Part shown: piece by piece, positions 47,845-59,662 of the stretch
Layout: each line of letters starts with the position of its first letter
Position numbering within the stretch: the stretch's first letter is position 1
Source: Hyphodiscus hymeniophilus
Lineage: Eukaryota > Ascomycota > Leotiomycetes > Helotiales > Hyphodiscaceae
Assembly: GCA_016508695.1 (NCBI GenBank)
Contig: VNKQ01000002.1
Location: forward strand, 1,736,001-1,800,000
Length of the DNA: 64,000 nucleotides
Reading direction: 5' to 3'
Made by a program: the position numbers and the translations under genes
The notes under the pieces: model-generated
Told to the model about the DNA's origin: nothing
The model's database searches: none
The model's input: only the letters and a program-made list of their open reading frames with translations

Positions 47845-47848
47845 TTTT
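47845..47848 (+). terminator. TTTT run after tRNA-Gln
   Basis: Four T residues 11 nt after the discriminator base, the minimum Pol III termination signal. A run this short occurs often by chance. Confidence 0.4.
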
Positions 47849-49716
47849 GCCTGGGGGTCCCACAGATCTTACCCCTCAAGACCTTTGTTAGAGTATGGCA
47901 CTAATTTTCTTTTACATTTGATGATATCTTTCTTCTTGATCAAGGCACACAGCCTGTTTTGATCACTTAAGACCCGAGTAATCTCATGTCGGTCTATGAG
48001 TCTGTACCTAATGATCAAGTCAATTTGACTCACTCAAAGACTTTTGACCGATTTATATTGGGCTATCTGTTTAGCTGCGAGCTGGCCACCTTCCTCTAGT
48101 ACGTTGAACTTACCGACTTCCGGCATTTCTTTCGATAATAACACAATCAAATCAAAATCCGAATTTGGTCGCCTTTATTTCCGAAGGTTATCTATCATTC
48201 TTATCATCCTACAAGGCAGCTTTTTCATCTCAATTAATTGTGTAGCGTAGTAGAATTTCTCAAAGCTGGCTCCGAAGAGGCGTGCCAGCTCGTAACTGAA
48301 CGGATACTCCATCTATCTCCGGCTATTTAGCTGCTCTGATTGATTCGAAGCCCTGGTCACGTGACGCTGAGAGGATTGTACGAAGTAATCTCGGGAAGCA
48401 GCCATGAAACATTTTAGCCTGGGTGATAGAGAGATTTGGGAATTCGGGATCCCGCCATGTACGCATGAAATCTTTCTATTGCTCAAATGTCAGCTCTAGA
48501 CGGGAATTGCATGTCGTTTGATGGAATTGAATATATTGAATAGTGCCTGGGAATCAAGAGTATTGAGAACTCCCAGTTGGACCTCACATGTGCTTCGTTT
48601 TTTGCATTTTTGGTACATTCCAAAATGTTTAGAAACGCTTATCATTCCCTACGCTTTTTGCATCTTGGTACTTTCCAAAGTGATTTACCTCGTCCCATAA
48701 GCTCGTTTTCTGTCACGATCTAAAATGTAGAAGCTTCTGGCAGTGTGTCTACCTGAGGTGTACAGGCTACAGGTACCTCCGATCTCCCCTATTGACTCAC
48801 ATCTAAGCGAGACGCCTGGGACTGGAAAGTCAAAAAGTCTCTTTACTTCTTCAAAATCTACCTAATGCCTTCATGCACGAGCGGGTAAAGGATATCCCTG
48901 TGTATGGAGTAATGGTTGCGAAATCAAACTCAATTAACATAATAAATGTAACACCAGCCATTGAGGTATCAGAGAGGTATCAAACTTGAAGTCAAGTAAG
49001 CAAACTCCTGTGCTTCTTAAGTCTTTATTCACTTTATCAAATATCTCTAATTAGAGGTTCCAGAGGTTTTCTATCATTCAAATATTACCTTTGAATTCGC
49101 TGGAGAGATTAAGCTTAATATCCCAGCTTAAATGTAAGTATAGGGGTTTGTGTTGTATAGTGCCGTGAGAGCTGTATAATAATATATTTGCGTGATATGA
49201 ATAAGATAACAGTCACTGAGAATGTTAGGCGATTATGGAGCCAAATGGTTAATCTTACCTATCTGAGTGGAACAGAATGATTCGGAGATGCTCAGGTCTT
49301 ATTGTGATCAATTGGATGACTCGAATCTTGACCTTATCACATTCTGGTGTAGTGGGTGATTTATTTCCCACCAAACTACTTCGAAGTATAATAAATATAT
49401 TGCAGCTTCAATCACGCGTCTTTATTTGTATAAGTTAACAGAGTCGAAAATCGGAATTCAATACCAGGAATGCTTGACGGCTTGGTATGACAACCAATCA
49501 TTTATCTACTATAAAGAATGGGAATCTCGGATGTTCTCCTATGTCCCTTAACCATTATGTATAGTGCCTGGGAATGCAGTTGCGTTTATCGATCGTCCAT
49601 TAGTCACAGGTTTGAAAGGCAATATTTGTTGTAATTGATTTACTTGTATGAATGGGAGCAAATGAATTACCTCTAAATCTACCACGAAGAGGATATTCTT
49701 TCTGCTCCTTACTTCA
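47849..49716. other. Intergenic, no gene seen
   Basis: No coding frame with recognisable texture and no repeat of note across 1.9 kb. The right end is the 3' flank of the dehydrogenase. Confidence 0.4.
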
Positions 49717-50848
49717 TCAATCTTGCGGCCCTATGATTAAGTTCTTAATCCCTTCACCCCTCTTCGTGCTCTCCCACGCTTTCGTTGCTCTCTCGAACGG
49801 TTCTACTCCTGTAATCAACTCCTTCACCCCAATCTTCCCGGTCTCTAGTAAATGTAAGGCCATATCATAATCCCCAGCATTATACCTGAAGCTCCCCTTA
49901 ACATCCAACTCCTTCTCCGATAGCGTCACAATCGGGAATCGTATCTTTGCTTTCCCAAGCCCAGCTTGCACGAACGTCCCACCGGAGCGCAGGACGTGGA
50001 TCCCAGTTTCGATACAAGGTTCCGCTCCCGTAGCTTCAAGAACGACATCTGCGCCCTCGAAAGGTAGACCATGCCCCGAGATTATTCCCTGGGCTGTCTC
50101 CTCGGCTGAATCTGAGCGGGAGGGAAGAAGCGTTCCTGCTCCTGCATATCTCCCTGCCAATTCAAGGCGTGATGCGTTGACGTCCACACAGATGATCTTC
50201 CCAGCTCCCATAATTCTCGCTACAGCTGCACAAAGTAATCCTACCGTCCCAGCACCGAATACCACAACTTTCATACCTACCCTGATATCAGCCTGACGAG
50301 TGACATGTACAGCAACTGCTAGAGGCTCTACGAGAACGCCTTCATCCAATCCGGTCTTAGCGGGTAATTTGTAGCAGAAGTCAGCTGGGATCTTGTAATA
50401 TTTCCTCAGCGTGCCATGTGAATTCGGTGGAGATGCTGCGAATGTCATGGAAGGACACAAATTGTAGCGTCCAGATTTGCAGCGGTTACACCTGCGGCAT
50501 GGATATCCGGGCTCGATGGCGACACGGTCACCTGGTTGGAGAGTGGTGACAGAGGAGCCGATACTATGGACTGTACCGGCGGCTTCGTGGCCCATGATGA
50601 GAGGATTGTTGGGCGTGATTTTGGAACCTATGCCGCCGTGTGTCCAGAAGTGTACCTGAAATGCATGAGAAAAGAGCTGCTTTGTTGATTAAACACGCAG
50701 AACTTACATCGCTTCCACAAACTCCGACGTACGCAATCCGAATTATCACATCGTAGGGATCGTCGATTGCTGGATATGGACTGTCTTCAAACTTTGCATC
50801 GCCGGGTCCATAAAGGTAGCATGCGGGGTTATGGGGGACTGTGTCCAT
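49717..50848 (-). CDS. Sorbitol/xylitol dehydrogenase-like medium-chain dehydrogenase, 359 aa
   Basis: Zinc- and NAD-dependent polyol oxidation (xylitol to D-xylulose or sorbitol to fructose), a cytosolic sugar-alcohol enzyme. Exons 50,848-50,708 and 50,655-49,717, joined over a 52 nt intron (GTAAGT...TTTCAG) in phase 0, giving CGSDVHFWTHGGIG. Catalytic zinc residues Cys44, His70 and Glu71, plus Glu157 in VEPLAVAVH. Structural zinc cysteines 100, 103, 106 and 114 (CRRCNRCKSGRYNLC). Nucleotide motif GAGTVG at 181-186, with Asp205 after the second strand, which favours NAD over NADP. The C-terminal GSFRYNAGDYDMALHLL is typical of the xylitol/sorbitol branch. Length fits the family (about 350-360). 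Substrate cannot be settled from sequence; L-arabinitol dehydrogenase is less likely. Confidence 0.9.
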
Positions 50849-51483
50849 CGTGGAAGTCGAGGAGGTGGTTTAGGGAATGAAGGAATTTGTGGATTTTCAA
50901 GAACCAAAGTTTCACGAGAAGTAAACACAACTTGGTAAAGAAGAGGGAGACAAGGGAGAGCACGGAAGAGCAGAGTTGAGGAATATATACCAGAATTATA
51001 GCGGGGTATGTAGCATGGAAGAGCTGCGCAATGAATATGTCAGCTTTGTTTAACATGTCACAGATCAGATAAAATGCTGCTGAAGGGCGTAAAGAGAGGA
51101 TATACTGTTAGTGTCAACTACTCTTGCCTCACTGGAAGGCCCAAGTACTGTAGAGCATCGCAATTGGGCGAGAGATTGGAGATCTTGAACAAGGCGCCGG
51201 CTGGCTAAGGCGACTTTTCAGGGGCTTTCCCAACGACGCACGCCTTTGGCCCCCTGTTTTCGTTTGACCTTGACCTCGCTAGTCCGGGCCATGTGTCGGC
51301 CGCGGTCGACGAGGTGACTACGACGATTACCAGAATAAGAATGACGATAACCTGGTAAACGGCATGATTGAGTGTTGGGATTAGTTTCTATGGGTTTTAA
51401 CAAGTGAGGTGACTTTATGTTAGCATGCATTTGATTTGACTTTACGTCAGCATTCTCCTTGGAAGGGTTACATACAGTACTTG
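50849..51483. other. Intergenic upstream of the dehydrogenase
   Basis: Contains the dehydrogenase promoter. No defined regulatory site or gene recognised. Confidence 0.4.
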
Positions 51484-51939
51484 ACCATAAGTCTACGCGA
51501 TAATCCAAAACCCCACTAAAAACAGCCCTTTTACCTATATTTGCATAACTTATGTCTTTTGCTATAATATATATAATCTTAATTCCTTTTAATATATTAT
51601 TAAAAAGTACTTAATCTATCTTTTCTATAATTAGGATTTTATTTACCTTATTGTTAATAGTTATAATATTAGTTATAATCTAGATGAAATATTATTCGCT
51701 TAAAAATCCGGGTTTTTTAGTGTGATTTTTGTAATTTATAACTTTATACTAATTTGAGGATTAATTACGCAATAATATTATATAAAATAAACTATTGTAA
51801 TTTGTAGAATAAAGGGATTTGATAAGCTTAAAAGCTCCTACTAATTTTTTTAGGTTTTTTATAACGTAAATACTATAAACTTTTAAAGTATTATAAGGGC
51901 GTTTTGGTGTAAAAACCGCTTATCGCGTAGACTTATGGT
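51484..51939. mobile_element. Mariner-like MITE, 456 bp, RIP-decayed interior
   Basis: The first and last 20 bp (ACCATAAGTCTACGCGATAA and its complement) are perfectly inverted. Similarity continues inward for about 30 bp (CACTAAAAAC..GCCCTT against CACCAAAAC.GCCCTT). If the element starts at AGTCTACGCG, the flanks are TA on both sides, the Tc1/mariner target. The interior is very AT-rich in otherwise normal DNA and has no coding sequence. Confidence 0.8.
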
Positions 51940-52829
51940 GGGTCACTGTAAGCTCCTCGGCCAGCACCCAGCAACTCCACAAGTGTCGATTGCAAGAAGC
52001 CACACCAACCAAACAGGCACTGTACCCCCCCCCCCCAATCAGCCTTAGGAACAACAAAAAGGCTGGCTGTGCGTCCGATGAAGGGGCATATCTTGTCGTA
52101 TCAGCCTCATTTGCCAATATTGAAAGTCGAAGAGCATAGGTTGGAAAGCAGGATTTCCACGTGGGAAGAGAATCAGCAAACAGCTGTGCATTGTCGAGGC
52201 CAAATCGAAACGCTGGAATTAAGGCAGGTTGCAGAGAACATCTTATGGGGATTCAAGCCCGTAATTATTGATCTGGGGATCACAGGACTATTTCATCTTT
52301 CAAAATGTAGCATCCGAATCGCCTCTCCAATCATCATGGGCGTGTTCTACAGACCTCACAAGATTGGAAGCACCAACAAACCGTTGGAGCTGAAGGCAGA
52401 CAAAGTGAAGGTAACACTGTCTCCAGTGTGTATTTAGAGCCCCAGGATAGACGTCCCATCTGCTGCGAGAATGATTGGTCTTGAGATGTATGCGAATGAT
52501 ATTCAAAGAGATTGGACAAAAGAGGTCGATGTTCTTATCCCTTGCTGGAGTCGGCGCGATGCATGCAGACAAACCCTGGATTCTTCAATATCAAGATAGT
52601 AAGTAATTATACCTGGTTGAATATGCCTCTTTGAAGCTAACAGCGTTTAGAGGATATTGATTTCCCGCCAGCTTGTGATTAGGTTAGATTTGAATTGGGA
52701 AGGCTGACAGAATAAAGTAGAGAACCTGACCCACCGACGAGACGGCTAGGAAAGATGTATCGCTCTTAACCGTTGCTATACAACCATCTCCAGATCAGGG
52801 TTCTGCGGCGGGGGGAATGTAGGGGCTCA
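51940..52829. other. No recognisable gene; poly-C run
   Basis: Holds a run of 12 C at 52,025-52,036. A 123-codon plus frame (52,069-52,437) and minus frames at 52,300-52,572 match nothing I know. It could contain the lost 3' end of the P450 pseudogene, but no haem-binding FxxGxRxCxG motif is visible. Confidence 0.4.
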
Positions 52830-53690
52830 CATATTTCTCGAATGAATAGAGCATCATTTCACCGCTCCAGCCGGTGCAGATTATCTTGGCATTGTGCCAG
52901 CAACTCGTGGGTAGATGTGTAACACTTCCTCAACGCACGCCGCATATGAGGGAGTTTCGTCTCTGCCGCGAAAGTCATTTCCAATGGGGATCTGAACGTC
53001 TGCCGGATCTCATGCTTCAAACGTAGTTTGAGAAGATGAAACAACAATCCGCTGAACAGCGTAGCTGATGTTTCACTTCCAGCTACGAGAAGCACGCTTA
53101 CGTTTCCTGTAGTCAAGCCTTCTGAGTCATTGTGGTGGACAACTTAACAGAGAGGGGAGGGGAAACGAGGGTTTGAGATGACGAATGTCATAAAGTATCG
53201 CCTATCTGCCTTTCGCTGAGTGCGAACCGAAGGAACATCAGTAAGGGAGGATAGGATCTTGCCGTCCTGCTGTGAAATTTTAGTCATTGCTCAATGAGGT
53301 GTTACAGAGTTGAAATGACGATATAACACTGTAGAGTAGAGCTTGGATCGTTCATTACTTACACGATAGACATCAATCTCATATTCTTGAAGATCGTAGT
53401 AATCCAAGGATAATATACCTCGTCCCAAGCCTCACATGGCTCGCCAAATTCCAGATCTCCATTGATGTCGAAGTAGATCATCTCACCTAAATGGACTGCC
53501 CTCTTCATCAGATCTCGACCTGTTAATTCAATCTCTCAATGAGAAGATTACAACGGCTATGTATCAACGGCTCTTGGTCTAAAGCGCAGAATCAGAAAAT
53601 GCATGGGCTATCAATTTGGGCATCCAACTATGATCTCTGTTTCCCACGCAGTGCCATATTGGTGGTCTTATCATTTGTGTTCGGCGCTGT
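52830..53690 (-). pseudogene. Cytochrome P450 pseudogene, N- and C-terminally truncated
   Basis: Minus-strand pieces line up in P450 order. About 53,680-53,600 gives MPKLIAHAFSDSAL, then after a one-base shift QEPLIHSRCNLLIERLN (C-helix region). About 53,530-53,390 gives YFDINGDLEFGEP and YYPWITTIFKN. About 53,150-52,960 gives the I-helix VSVLLVAGSETSATL, then LKHEIRQTF. After another frameshift comes VEEVLHIYPRV, covering the K-helix region. Frameshifts, stops and absence of the haem-cysteine loop and the membrane anchor show it is dead. The texture resembles the CYP65-type P450s of secondary metabolism, but no cluster surrounds it. Confidence 0.8.
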
Positions 53691-53913
53691 TCTGTTCACT
53701 TAACACGTAAATGTGAGGCCCAATTGATCCAAAAAAAAATTGCGAAAGCTCTCATCAACTTTTGATATTGTTCGAAGACTAAATTAATATTCGCTTACGG
53801 GTATCTATCTCGCACCACAGCTCATAAGCATTAACCCATCCGTCTGAAAACACCTATCGTAGCAGAAACAAGGAAAATCGTAAAATTATTACGATCGCAT
53901 AGCATTGGGGTTT

Positions 53914-53932
53914 AAGACGGCAAAACCGTCTT
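53914..53932. other. Perfect 7 bp stem, 5 nt loop hairpin
   Basis: AAGACGG, loop CAAAA, CCGTCTT. It lies about 110 bp beyond the csc1 stop codon, probably in its 3' untranslated region. Function unknown. Confidence 0.5.
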
Positions 53933-54039
53933 CAATTCCTGAGCCCATGAATGTGTGGTTCCCTGGTAAGGACATTCATTATACGATCATTGCGTGGTGG
54001 ATGGTTTTCTCCTTTTTGTGTTCGTGGGGCCGCGAGCGA

Positions 54040-56794
54040 TCAATAGTATATTTTCTCATGCCAAAGAGGAGGACGAGCTGTTTCGGTATCCCAAACCAGC
54101 TTGTTCTTCTCATCGAATGTGCATCCTTCATCAGTGATAGGAATGACCTTTGAAGTGTGCATGATCTCTTGTCGACTGACTCCAGCGTCATCTCTGGGGA
54201 TCCAAAGAAGAGGAACTTCAGATACGGTTGAGGGAGGGAAATAGGCGTTTCGCTCGACAGCTTCCTCGTACAGATTATCTGCATCGACAAGGTCGTGGGG
54301 GATCAATTGGCGCAGAGAAGCGTAATCAGCATAGATATGGGGCTTGAAGAACTTGCTGAAGAGGTTGGGCTTCTTGGTTCGTATGGCGACGTCCTCGGTT
54401 TTGTTACCCTTCTCGAAGGAATTTTCCTTGGCAACGCTGTTGCGAGGGATACCTGATCCGTTTTGACCGGCTTCAGCTGACAGGAGGCTACGCAAGGACT
54501 CCTCCTCTGCCTCAAGAGTCTTTGGGAGATTATACAGGAGTGGGTCGAGAGCGGCATTCAGGGACAAATGGAAAAGGATTGTGAAGATCAGAAACACCAC
54601 CATCAGGATGATGGGTCCGATAGCAGCGGCAATACCGAACAATCCAATCATGCAAATCTCAGCGAGGTATACACCGGTCAGAAGCTGCTGAAGAGCGCGA
54701 GGGTATATCAGGCCCTTGGTATCGATGGAGCTGTCAGTGACGAAGAAGATGTTGTATCTGTAGGCGCAGTAGAACAGCCCCATTCCAATGGTTGCAAAGC
54801 CGAGGATGAGCGGCGCAATGCAGGAGTAGGTGAGACCTTAGGGGTGTTAGCATGCCGGCTGCAAGATTTGAGAAATATACATACCAATAACAGCAATATT
54901 GGTGAACACTGGGAGTGTGCTTCCCCATGAAATTGCGCTCAAGTTCGTCCACTTTGCATACATCTTTCTAGGAGTGCCAGCCAGGAATTTGTACAAGATT
55001 CTGAAGATGACAAACCCAACGACTTGTGAAAGCACTCCGGATGCAATCGTCAGACCCTGTACAATGAAGTAACTGATGTAGAAATTCGACGCAGTTGGCA
55101 GACGTGTAGCCAGAAGCGAGGTGACACCAGTGGGGTCTTTTGAAAGTTGCTTGACGATCGACGACGCAGATGAAGCGATTGTAACAACAAGGAAGACTTG
55201 GATAACTTGAAAGCAGAAGTATGCGTTCTGGGTAAATAACTCCACACGGGCAAGTGATGGCTCTCCTGCAAGTTTAGCACAGACTGTGGAACGAGTTAGC
55301 TTAATGAATCAATTTTGGGAGATCTGGCTACTTGCGTCTCATTATAATAGGAACCAAGGACATCAAGACTGATAGCAGGACTGAGGGAAGGAGACCACTG
55401 ATGACACCCATGAGAGCCGTTGGGATCTTGGTCAACCAGTGCAACCAGCTGTAAGATTCGAGATAGGTGATGTTGGAAATGAGACCAACGAATGCTACAG
55501 GAATGGCCCAAAAGACAATCAATGCTGTGATGAACGCAAGGACTGCGATTCTGCGAACAACTCGTTGCATCCATGAGATCTTCAAAGACTTCCAGACAAT
55601 TTCGTTGGGGTTGATACCAATATAGCGAGGAGACATGTGAAGGGCTTGGTGGTGTGAGAGAGTTTGGAAAGCAGCCTGCGCATCAGATTGACGAGCAAAT
55701 TCGATAAAGACGCCACCGATTTGAGTAGTCTCCCCAGCCATATACTCAGCTTGGGCGGCTTCTGTCTCTGGGATCAGAGTCTCCAGCTTGGTGCGGCACC
55801 AATCGATCGTGTCAACCTTTCGTCCGTAGAGACCAAACTTGCCGAGCTTGTGGGTTGGGCGCTTCTTTCGTGGTACCCATCGAGCGGCGAGAGATCCAGA
55901 TTCAGCATCATTTACCTCGACGGGTTGTTCATCACGTTGACCTCCCTTAATGGCCTTTAATCGCCGTCCGTTGGCGAGTTTGATCAACTTGACCTCGCCT
56001 CCTTCAAGTTTCTGTGCAGTCTTATCTCGCTCCTCAACAAGCTTGTCAACCTTTTCGGTGTCTGCAGAGATCCAGACATTTCTCACAGCTGAGCCGAAGA
56101 CGGATCTGAGTTTGGCTTCGTTCAAGTAGGCTTTGGGAACAGAAGTGAAGAGTACAGTGCGAGCAGAGATACGGTTGGCGTAGATTGGTGACATCAAAAA
56201 GGCCTGACGCAAATTGATGTAGTAAATGCTCTCACGAGTGACCAGTAGAAGAATAAATCCAAAATAGAGCCAAGCGCAGCCAGTATGAGCGTAGTAGCGA
56301 TATTGACCACTTCCACTCTTGTCGATGTTGCTCATGGATAGGAGGTCCAGTTGCTTGCCTCCTCCACCTCCGGTCGCGTTGACGGGGAATAGAACGGGCC
56401 AAGTGATGCAGGCACCGACAAACATAACAACCACGGTCATTTTGAGGAATCGAAGGAAGAGGTAGGCATCGAGCGATTGATGTTGGAGGACATAGGTATC
56501 GGGAGTCTTTCTGAAGGGCGCAATCCAATTGAACCATCCATTTGGAAGCGGAGCTGAGCGTTCTCTGGTTGAATCAGCACCTGGTCATATTTATCTTCGA
56601 GGGCAGGAGGTAACTCACTCTTCACGAAGGGTGCCCAGATATGTTCTTGGAGCATACCACCTTCTCTGTGATCTGCGTAGGATCAGGAAGACCAGAAAAT
56701 AAACACCAGCAATGAGAGCAGTTGGTGCCAAAGTCGCGATCAAGCCCGACAATGAAGCGGGAGGGGGATTTGTGGGGCTGCTGTCAGAACTCAT
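54040..56794 (-). CDS. CSC1: Stress-gated cation channel, CSC1/OSCA/TMEM63 family, 866 aa
   Basis: Multi-pass membrane channel that passes calcium and other cations on osmotic or mechanical stress. Exons 56,794-56,619, 56,564-55,336, 55,283-54,885 and 54,836-54,040; introns of 54, 52 and 48 nt. Intron 2 uses a GC donor (GCAAGT), proven by the frame: only that choice yields IIMRLCAKLAGEPS, a conserved family block. N-terminal helix at about residues 15-38, then the RSN1-type region, a charged cytosolic domain (LFTSVPKAYLNEAKL, later FIEFARQSDAQAA and the NPNEIVWKSL block), then the helix bundle (ending near GIAAAIGPIILMVVFLIF) and a C-terminal tail with charged segment KKPNLFSKFFKPHIY. The start is the ATG at 56,794; an upstream in-frame extension is cysteine/Asp-rich and unlike the family. 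Length fits fungal members (about 800-880). Confidence 0.93.
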
Positions 56795-59662
56795 GATGGT
56801 AGCTTCGTCGTCGCAATCGCAATCGCAACACGATTGAGAAGCTTTGGGTGGTGTTAACAGATGTGTACTTAACGTACAGTAAGTATCGAGGCGAAGCACG
56901 AATGTTTATATCGAGGGATGAGGTTGGAAGAGAGAGTGAGTGAAACAGGGAAATTGTGGTTGGGGAGCACAGACCAGTGGAGACGATGTCAATATCTTGG
57001 TCTTGGAGATTTTGAAATTTCGGGGCCAATTTTGCAGGGGAGGGGAGATCGATCCGTTTAGATAGATCGATGACGAGGTTTGATTGCCGAGTGCGTCGAA
57101 AGGAATGGGCAAGGGGGGAGGGATAGGAGAATGAGTGGTGGCTCCCAGGATGGATGCAGGTGGGCAGGGAAGATGGATGACTGCCGACAAGGGAAGGAGA
57201 ACTGCAGGCGCCGCTTTCGTCTGGATCGTCGATGGTTTGTCCAGAGGGGGTAAGGTAGGAGTGGGCGATGGTCGGTTAAGGGTCGAATGTTTATTATTTA
57301 TTATTTACGGGTCGAGGTAAATGCTTGCAGATGGTGATTTCTGGTCTATGGATTATTTACGGAGTATGGGTTATGGCCTGTTGTACCAGCTCCAATACAG
57401 CAGAGTGTATCGTTTTCTTTATGGCCTCATCGCCAGCCTTCTCGTCTCAGGTATTTCACATTGCCTACCTTCATAGACAGTACAGCATTGGCATGGGAGG
57501 TGTTGTGTTGTCTCCGACCTTGGGTAGTACCATACAGTCGTGGTGGCAGGGAAGGCAGCTGGCGAGACTAGAGGAGACCTACCAACGGTGCCAGAGGGTA
57601 AGAGAAGGAGGGTCCAACAACAATCCATGGGCAGCGTGCACTTAATGACTTTTATCACTAGGAAGGCAGATAAACGTCTACCCACCTCTTGTTGTAAGCG
57701 AAGCATATACCTCTCCCGCGAACGGACGGCAAGTGTGAATGAAGTATGTACCACGCCATATGGTGTGAGACGGGTTACAGGACAGGTGTGCACTCGAGGA
57801 CTGACCTACGGAGGTCTCCTGCACAATTCATTACAAGCGTGAACATGTCAAATTGGTTGTCAACGGATGTCATTCCAGCTGATGTTTGCAGGCAATGTCG
57901 GCCACGCCTCGTGAATAATAAGGTGAGTGTGCTGACCCCCGTGATGCAACAGCCAGGATATTCCAAATGAATCAATGAATGAGGAATTGATAGGATGCCC
58001 CCAACCAAGTCGAGATTCATTGGATGAATAAGGAGGTGGAGTACAAGTACATGCACACACCCCGTAGAGCTCTGGTGTATCTTCGTACCGTACCGCCTTT
58101 CTACATTACCAGGATACCAGTATTCTTATTATTAAATTCTGCTCCCTCTCCCTCTTTTTTTTCTCTCATGATGGACCTGTTCACACTAACACGATCTCCT
58201 ATTGAACACTGCTCTTTGAGGTCTACCGTTCCTCAAGATACTGTAACAGAATCTGAATTGAATACCAACTCTCTCATTAGGTGTACTCGAAAGCAATGAA
58301 CCAGATTCTCATTGGATCCAAGGAATGTATGCTCCCACTTCATGTCTCATGGGGCTTCAACCCTTGCAAAGCTGAACTCATCTCTCCAGCCACACATACA
58401 GCACTGCTAGCCAGCTCAGTGCTGTACCCTCCCCCTGATATCGCGGATGCGCAGTTGGTCTAGACCTCGAGGACTCCTACAGCGTCCACCAGATCCAAGT
58501 TCCAACACTCAACGTGACTGAAGAGTCTTCCTCCACATGCAATTATCACCATTCGGGCGTGCCTCCATTTGTACCCGGGGTAGGTTGAGCCTCATGGTAG
58601 CCAGGTGTGTGGAACTACCAGTTACTACCTAGGTACTGTAGAAACCTTGGCTAGGCCTCTAACCTCCTTTACATCGGCCTGGTCTAGCTGAATCGTGGGC
58701 GATGGTCCCTGGATTCAAGTTGCTAGCTTTGCAACCTCAGACCCAGGCAGACCAGCAGGATTCGAGTGACCCTCTGCAGATGCACTTTACCTTTACTCTT
58801 TTTACACTACGCATCTCTATGCTGCAGACTTCGAAAAAAGTCCCCATGCAGCTTGACATGGGCTCGAGTGCAGGGTTATCTGCATGGCACTTGGCGCTGT
58901 TGCCGATGGAATCTATTGTCTGGACGTCCATCCCAAACCGGCACTGTAAACTACAATCTTGACTTCTGTATTAGTTTACATACTGTGCTCTTTCCATAGT
59001 CATGCTTACCCATCCGTTTGATGCGTGCGACCACAGCGACGCATCTAAGCTGGGCAGAGTCGCAATTGCAGCTGAAGACCTGTCGCTGCTATGCTTCCTA
59101 GCACTAACCATTTCCCTGGGAGCGAGTATCCCTCCCATTGAAGTCATTTCAGTGTATGCTGAATGAGGGGGTTTGTTTATTCTTCTTTTCTTTTGTATCA
59201 CACCGCGCACGTTCCTTTCGATACTCATTCCCACACCAAAGAATGTCTACTCATCTTGCCTCACCTTCCTAGAAGAATAAAGGATCCGATTGACATTGTT
59301 CTCGAAAAATTGTTGTGCGCTTCGATTGGAAGCATAAAGGAAGTTTCTTTATTCTCGACGCTCTCGGCGCGCTCTTTGACCATCTTGAAGCTGCGAGTCC
59401 AGGAACCATTCATCTCCTTGAGCCCTGCCGTTTCCGGGCATCTTTTCTTTCATTAAGTATATCGGCTCTGGAGGAGAGCTCAAACGAGTTGTCTCCTAGA
59501 GAAGCAATGTCGCATCTGACATTCGCTTCCTAATATCCCCTTCTCCTTTCTCATAATTCTCGCTTCCCTCTGTCTGTTGACTGTACAAATTTGAATTGCC
59601 TGTATATACTGAGTCGATAATAACCAGCATAAGGCCCCAATTCAAACACGTACCCAGCAACG
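56795..59662. other. 2.9 kb intergenic region, no gene seen
   Basis: Divergent promoters of csc1 and the 827 aa gene. Frames are short and shadow-like. There is a small TTATTATTTATTATTTAC repeat near 57,290 and a CTACCTAGGTA palindrome near 58,626. It could hold a non-coding transcript, but nothing supports one. Confidence 0.4.

Noticed and set aside
47628..47879. Minus-strand 83-codon frame across the tRNA locus
   Set aside because: It lies antisense to the tRNA-Gln gene and has no coding texture or splice partners; the tRNA explains the sequence.
53885..53950. Possible tRNA around the AAGACGG hairpin and TTCAATTCC
   Set aside because: The flanks of TTCAATT do not pair and no acceptor stem exists.
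54568..54930. 120-codon plus-strand frame
   Set aside because: Antisense shadow of csc1 exons.
58445..58520. Possible tRNA from GCAGTTGGTCTAGA, which resembles an A box
   Set aside because: No anticodon stem, T arm or acceptor pairing could be found, even allowing short introns.
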